Below, in pieces: positions 55,595 through 59,375 of a stretch of 59,375 nucleotides of DNA. This stretch comes from an uncultured Chlorobiaceae bacterium (GTDB lineage Bacteria > Bacteroidota > Chlorobiia > Chlorobiales > Chlorobiaceae): positions 1 to 59,375 of the forward strand of contig CAIMCD010000036.1 in assembly GCA_903839405.1 (NCBI GenBank), given 5' to 3'. The notes beneath the pieces are model-generated. The model saw only the letters and a list, made by a program, of their open reading frames with translations. It did not search any database and was not told the DNA's origin. Within the stretch, counting starts at the first letter, position 1. Each line of letters starts with the position of its first letter. Made by a program: the position numbers and the translations under genes.

Positions 55595-56914
55595 TCACCA
55601 GCCTATCCCTTTCTGTTTCAAGAACGCTTGGGCAGAGCCCGATCCTGAGCGGGCGGCCTGCTGCATATCGGCAATGGCACCACGCTCATCGCCAAGCTCA
55701 CTTTTAGCAAACCCTCGTGCATAGTAGGCTTTGGCATAGTGAGGATCTGACTCAATGGCTTTGGTGTAGTCCGTCATGGCACCCGCTACATCTTTTTGAG
55801 CCGCTTTTACAAAGCCGCGATTAAAATAGGCATCGGCATTTTTGGGATCACACGCAATCGCCCTGCTGTAATCAGCAAGCGCTCCCTCTTTATCGTCAAG
55901 CTTTAAGCGAGCATTGCCCCGATTGAGGTAAGCCAGCGCAAAGCTGGGGTTGAGCTTGATCGCTTTGGAATAATCAGCCTCCGCTTTCTGATACTCCCCG
56001 AAGATACTTTGAGCCAGCCCCCGGCGGAAGTAGGGATCGGCTGAGTCCGCGTTCCCCTCGATTGCCTTGGTATAATCGGCCAGCGCTCCTGCCCGGTCGC
56101 CAAGAGCCGTCTTCAGAAAGGCGCGATTATTATAAGCCACCGCATGTTTTGGGTTCAGCTCAATGGCTTTCGAATAATCGCCCATGGCGCCCTCTTTGTC
56201 GCCAAGAGCATTTTTGGCATTCCCTCTGTTACTATAGGCATCGGCATAGGTTGAGCTTATGCTGATGGCCTTGGTATAATCGGCTATCGCCCCCTTAGCA
56301 TCGCCCTTCTCCGCTTTATGCCACCCGTTTTTAAAGTATCCGTTGACGGCTTGAAGCAGGTCGGAGATCGCCCCTTTCCTGTCACCCAGCTTACTGCGTG
56401 TTACGCCCCGGTTATTGTAGGCGTCAGCATTGTCCACAGTAAGCTCAATTGCTTTGGTGTAATCGGCAAGAGCGCCCTCCTGATCGCCCGATTTTTCTTT
56501 CGCAACGCCCCGGTTAAAATAGATGGTTATGAGTCGGGGATTCAGTTCAAGCGCTTTGGTCAACGCAACAATGGCTCCAGAAAAATCTCCGCCCTCACCA
56601 AGGGCAACACCATAGTTGTAATAGGCCTCTGCATAGCGGGGATTAAGGGCAATCGCCTGTTGATAATCCGCCAGGGCTCCATTGCGCTCCCCGAGCGTTA
56701 AGCGGAGCGCCCCGCGATTATTGTAGGCTTTTGCATCTGTTGGATCTCGCTTGATCGCTTTGGTGTACTCGGCTTCAGCTCCCTTATAATCTCTCGAAGC
56801 GGTTTTTTCATCCTCCGGTGTATAAAAGTCCGCACTCGCCTGACCGAACACCGCATGAGAGGGCATCAGGATAAAAATGGCAAGCGTAACAATAAGATGC
56901 CGGAAGATGTACAT
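55595..56914 (-). CDS. Secreted TPR-array protein
   Basis: A 439-residue envelope protein with signal peptide (MYIFRHLIVTLAIFILMPSH, cleavage near VFGQA) followed by about eleven tandem tetratricopeptide repeats of 34-36 residues. Repeats share the pattern AY.NRG.....GD..GALADYTKAI. The uniform, Ala/Asp/Tyr-rich repeats indicate recent internal duplication. It lies 105 bp downstream of a giant adhesin-like gene on the same strand and could be part of its secretion or surface system, though no partner is proven. ATG 56914 starts the signal peptide. Confidence 0.9.
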   Translation of the reverse strand: MYIFRHLIVTLAIFILMPSHAVFGQASADFYTPEDEKTASRDYKGAEAEYTKAIKRDPTDAKAYNNRGALRLTLGERNGALADYQQAIALNPRYAEAYYNYGVALGEGGDFSGAIVALTKALELNPRLITIYFNRGVAKEKSGDQEGALADYTKAIELTVDNADAYNNRGVTRSKLGDRKGAISDLLQAVNGYFKNGWHKAEKGDAKGAIADYTKAISISSTYADAYSNRGNAKNALGDKEGAMGDYSKAIELNPKHAVAYNNRAFLKTALGDRAGALADYTKAIEGNADSADPYFRRGLAQSIFGEYQKAEADYSKAIKLNPSFALAYLNRGNARLKLDDKEGALADYSRAIACDPKNADAYFNRGFVKAAQKDVAGAMTDYTKAIESDPHYAKAYYARGFAKSELGDERGAIADMQQAARSGSGSAQAFLKQKGIGW

Positions 56915-57019
56915 GTAATCACTCCATCTTGTTGGTTGCATGATCGTATGCTATTCGGGTTGCAGCCTGACCGGTTACGGAGTAGCTGCAACCCGAAGCA
57001 AGAGGCGAAGAGCGCACTC

Positions 57020-59375
57020 TTACTGAATCACATTGTCATGCAGGATGAGCGGGTCAAGTCCACTCACGAGATGCTGCTCAACTGGCGGCTCGGAGTGCTT
57101 GCCGATAACAAGAGGCTCAAACCAGAACTGATAGCCATCAATCTCCGAAAGGGCATAGAGCAATTGGTCAATTTTACTGCCTGCCAGAATCTGATGGCCT
57201 GAAACCACAATTTGCGGCAGGGTTGCAAAATCAACATACATGCCACCCGGCAAATCCTTATTCAGGAAGGTTGCCGCCGTCCCGTTCAAATCAAGAAAAC
57301 TCATGCCGCCTGGATTATTGACGTAGAACGACCCGGCATTGATCTCCAGCATATGTCCGGCACTACCCATCGAACCGGCCGGCAATCCATCGATGACAAG
57401 AATCACCATGTTGCCGATGATATCATAAACAGGGTAACTGCCTGAATTTCCTATACTTCCACCGGTTACCTGCAGGAATACCGTTCCTCCGTTTATTCCT
57501 CCGGCATCAATCTGACCAATGCCGACCCCGCCCGCGATATCATGCAGGTAGATGCCGCCACCTTCCGTCCGGGCATTCAGTGTGCTCATGGCGGCATCAA
57601 CCTCCAGCGGATTGCCCGGCGTACCAATGGTGCTGCCCGCTCCCGTTACGACCAGATTGATCGTTTCACCCAGAATATCAGCCTCCGGATCGCTGCCGAA
57701 CTCCGTGATACTTCCATTGAGTGCGGTCAGGTTCACCGTGCCCCCTGCTGTACCTCCGGCATCAACCAGACCAACAGCCACACCTCCGGCCGTATCGGTC
57801 AAATAGATGTTGCCACCTGCCGTTGAAGCGTTCAGGTTAACCGCATCAATCTTAAGATCGTTCGTAGCGTTACCAATGGTACTGCCCGCTCCAGTGACAA
57901 CAAGGTTTACCGTACTACCAACGACATCGGCCGCAGGGCTACTGACCAACTCAGTAATGCTTCCATTGAGTGCGGTCAGGCTAACATCTCCTCCGGCACT
58001 GACAAGGCCCACAGCTACACCTCCGGCAGTATCAATGATAGTAATGTTTCCGCCTGCCTGGGCATAAAGGTTTACCGCATTAATATCAAGTGGATTTGAT
58101 GCTTCACCGATATTCGTACCTGCCGATAGCCAGAGGTCACCACCGGTAATATTCGGCGCCTCATCCGCCGTATTGTCCCTGATTGCGCCGGCCAATGACA
58201 AAACGGAAATCGTGCCCGATGGAGCGCTCAGATGCGAGAGGTTGATAGTATCCATGGCCAGAATGCCAATTGGGCCGCCAGCCGTGCTGGTTATCGTACC
58301 ATCCAGCATCGTTATTGAGCCACTATCAGCCGTTACCGATACCATGCCAGCTCCGCCGGTTGCGATATTTGCATTCTGGGCAAGATTACCCGAAAGAACG
58401 TCAACAGTGATATCACCGCTGTTGTTCTGGATGCCGGTGCCGTTGATTGTCAAGCCGCTTGTCTCCTGCAGGTAGATATCGCCGCTCGTGCTGTTTGTCG
58501 CCTGCACAAGGTCAATCGCAGTGTCGATATCTCCATTGAGGGCTGATGAGCCGATGCCGGTATTCGCCGCCAGCATCACTTGACCGGTCGTCTCAATGTT
58601 GGCGGTTTCAGCCGCGGTATTATCCGTAATGGCACCAGCCGTTGCGGTAACCGTTATGGGGCTGCTCACAGCCATGACCTGACCAAGCTGAACATCTCTT
58701 GCCGCCAGGAGGGTAACTGCACCGCTTTCAGCGGAATAGAGGGTACCGTCCGCCATCGAGATGTCATTCGCCGCTGCCGTCACATCAATCGTTCCGCTGC
58801 CACCGGTTGCCAAATCTCCTGTTGCCGTATGTATAACACCGGTAGCGCCGGTCAGGCTCAGATTACCGGTACCGGATACAACCGCTGCATTCACAAGCAG
58901 TTGAGCTGCCGCTTCCACAAGGATGTTGCCCGTGCCGTTGGCGCTGATGGCGCTGTCACTACCCGGCGCGGTGCCGTCGTTCAGCGTGATGTTGCCGGCG
59001 GAGGTGCGCAGCACAATACTGCCGTTGGAGGCCGTCACCAGGTCGCTCTGCGTGGCGTCGGTCACCAGGCTCGTGGTGCCATCCGTGCCAACACGGTTGA
59101 CTGTGGCACTCGTATTGTCCACCACCACACCGTCACTCTCCAGCAAATTGATTCCTTCACTGCCGCTCCGGGCGCTTACCGTGGTGACCGTGGTCTCGAT
59201 CGGGTTCGCGCTCACGCCGAGCTGGCCGATGCCAGTGGCCGCGTCAAGACGAAGGCCGGTGGAAACAACGTCAATGCCGCCATTCGTGTCGCCGTCACGA
59301 ATCCAGCCGTTGTCGGCCGTGATGCTCACGCTGCCCGTCGTCGTGGCGGTGCCGCCCAGCGTGACGTTGTTGCCG
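57020..59375 (-). CDS. C-terminal part of a giant repetitive adhesin-like protein
   Basis: The frame is open from the right edge to the stop at 57020, giving at least 785 residues; the start lies beyond the window. The sequence is Gly/Asn/Thr/Ser-rich, beta-helix-like, as in filamentous haemagglutinin-type (two-partner) adhesins, with an almost total lack of Cys and few Lys. Near the end three or four repeats of about 80 residues share DTAGGVAVGLV.AGG, LTALNGSITE and NLVVTGAGSTIG. The final 60 residues (FATLPQIVVSGHQILAGSK; LDPLILHDNVIQ) leave the repeat pattern and may be a C-terminal cap or secretion signal. Confidence 0.85.
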   Translation of the reverse strand, partial: GNNVTLGGTATTTGSVSITADNGWIRDGDTNGGIDVVSTGLRLDAATGIGQLGVSANPIETTVTTVSARSGSEGINLLESDGVVVDNTSATVNRVGTDGTTSLVTDATQSDLVTASNGSIVLRTSAGNITLNDGTAPGSDSAISANGTGNILVEAAAQLLVNAAVVSGTGNLSLTGATGVIHTATGDLATGGSGTIDVTAAANDISMADGTLYSAESGAVTLLAARDVQLGQVMAVSSPITVTATAGAITDNTAAETANIETTGQVMLAANTGIGSSALNGDIDTAIDLVQATNSTSGDIYLQETSGLTINGTGIQNNSGDITVDVLSGNLAQNANIATGGAGMVSVTADSGSITMLDGTITSTAGGPIGILAMDTINLSHLSAPSGTISVLSLAGAIRDNTADEAPNITGGDLWLSAGTNIGEASNPLDINAVNLYAQAGGNITIIDTAGGVAVGLVSAGGDVSLTALNGSITELVSSPAADVVGSTVNLVVTGAGSTIGNATNDLKIDAVNLNASTAGGNIYLTDTAGGVAVGLVDAGGTAGGTVNLTALNGSITEFGSDPEADILGETINLVVTGAGSTIGTPGNPLEVDAAMSTLNARTEGGGIYLHDIAGGVGIGQIDAGGINGGTVFLQVTGGSIGNSGSYPVYDIIGNMVILVIDGLPAGSMGSAGHMLEINAGSFYVNNPGGMSFLDLNGTAATFLNKDLPGGMYVDFATLPQIVVSGHQILAGSKIDQLLYALSEIDGYQFWFEPLVIGKHSEPPVEQHLVSGLDPLILHDNVIQ

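Overview
The window looks like a chromosomal segment of a green sulfur bacterium (phylum Chlorobi, Chlorobium/Pelodictyon group). The strongest evidence is a pair of short RNA-recognition-motif (RRM) genes, each preceded by a nearly identical leader of about 105 nt. This arrangement matches the Chlorobi-RRM RNA motif, described only from this phylum. A Get3d-like ATPase with an alpha-crystallin-type tail, several ferredoxin-dependent 2-oxoacid oxidoreductases and generally strict-anaerobe enzymes fit the same assignment. The species cannot be fixed from the sequence alone.

Left third (about 1-27.1 kb): mostly core genes. On the minus strand lie an MscS-type channel, pyrG, a double-CDGSH protein, gyrA, rsfS, the operon scpA-DUF1015-tsaE-tsaB, amtB-PII, a TIGR01777 epimerase, glmS and pyrF. 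On the plus strand lie a TPR lipoprotein-like protein, the first RRM gene, ftsH-acyP and dxr-rseP-prfA, followed by a DUF1997-like protein, a nitroreductase and an alpha/beta hydrolase. A tRNA-Val(TAC) sits between acyP and dxr.

Centre (27.2-36.6 kb): the second RRM gene with its leader and the Get3d-like ATPase are followed by the most distinctive locus in the window. This is a tightly packed minus-strand operon of eight genes: a radical SAM enzyme with an unusual CX8CX2C cluster motif, a small flavin split-barrel protein, a complete SsuABC/TauABC-type ABC importer, an isochorismatase-fold hydrolase, a QueG-like double [4Fe-4S] protein and a B12-binding-type radical SAM enzyme. Overlapping small reading frames and a 31-bp inverted repeat lie just upstream. 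I infer uptake and anaerobic conversion of an unidentified small molecule.

37-48 kb: an aquaporin, then iorA-iorB-paaK. After a gene-poor, very AT-rich kilobase come a second 2-oxoacid:ferredoxin oxidoreductase (korAB-like), a DUF2061 protein, a tandem ACT-domain protein and a PLP aminotransferase. Together these suggest ferredoxin-driven assimilation of aryl or branched organic acids into amino acids.

48-59.4 kb: a sigma54-dependent activator is divergent from a tolC-uspA-emrA-emrB efflux operon. That operon has a well-spaced -24/-12 promoter, so the regulator-target pair can be read from the sequence. Then come a periplasmic MsrB, a TPR-array protein, and the C-terminal 785 or so residues of a very large repetitive adhesin-like protein that continues past the right edge.
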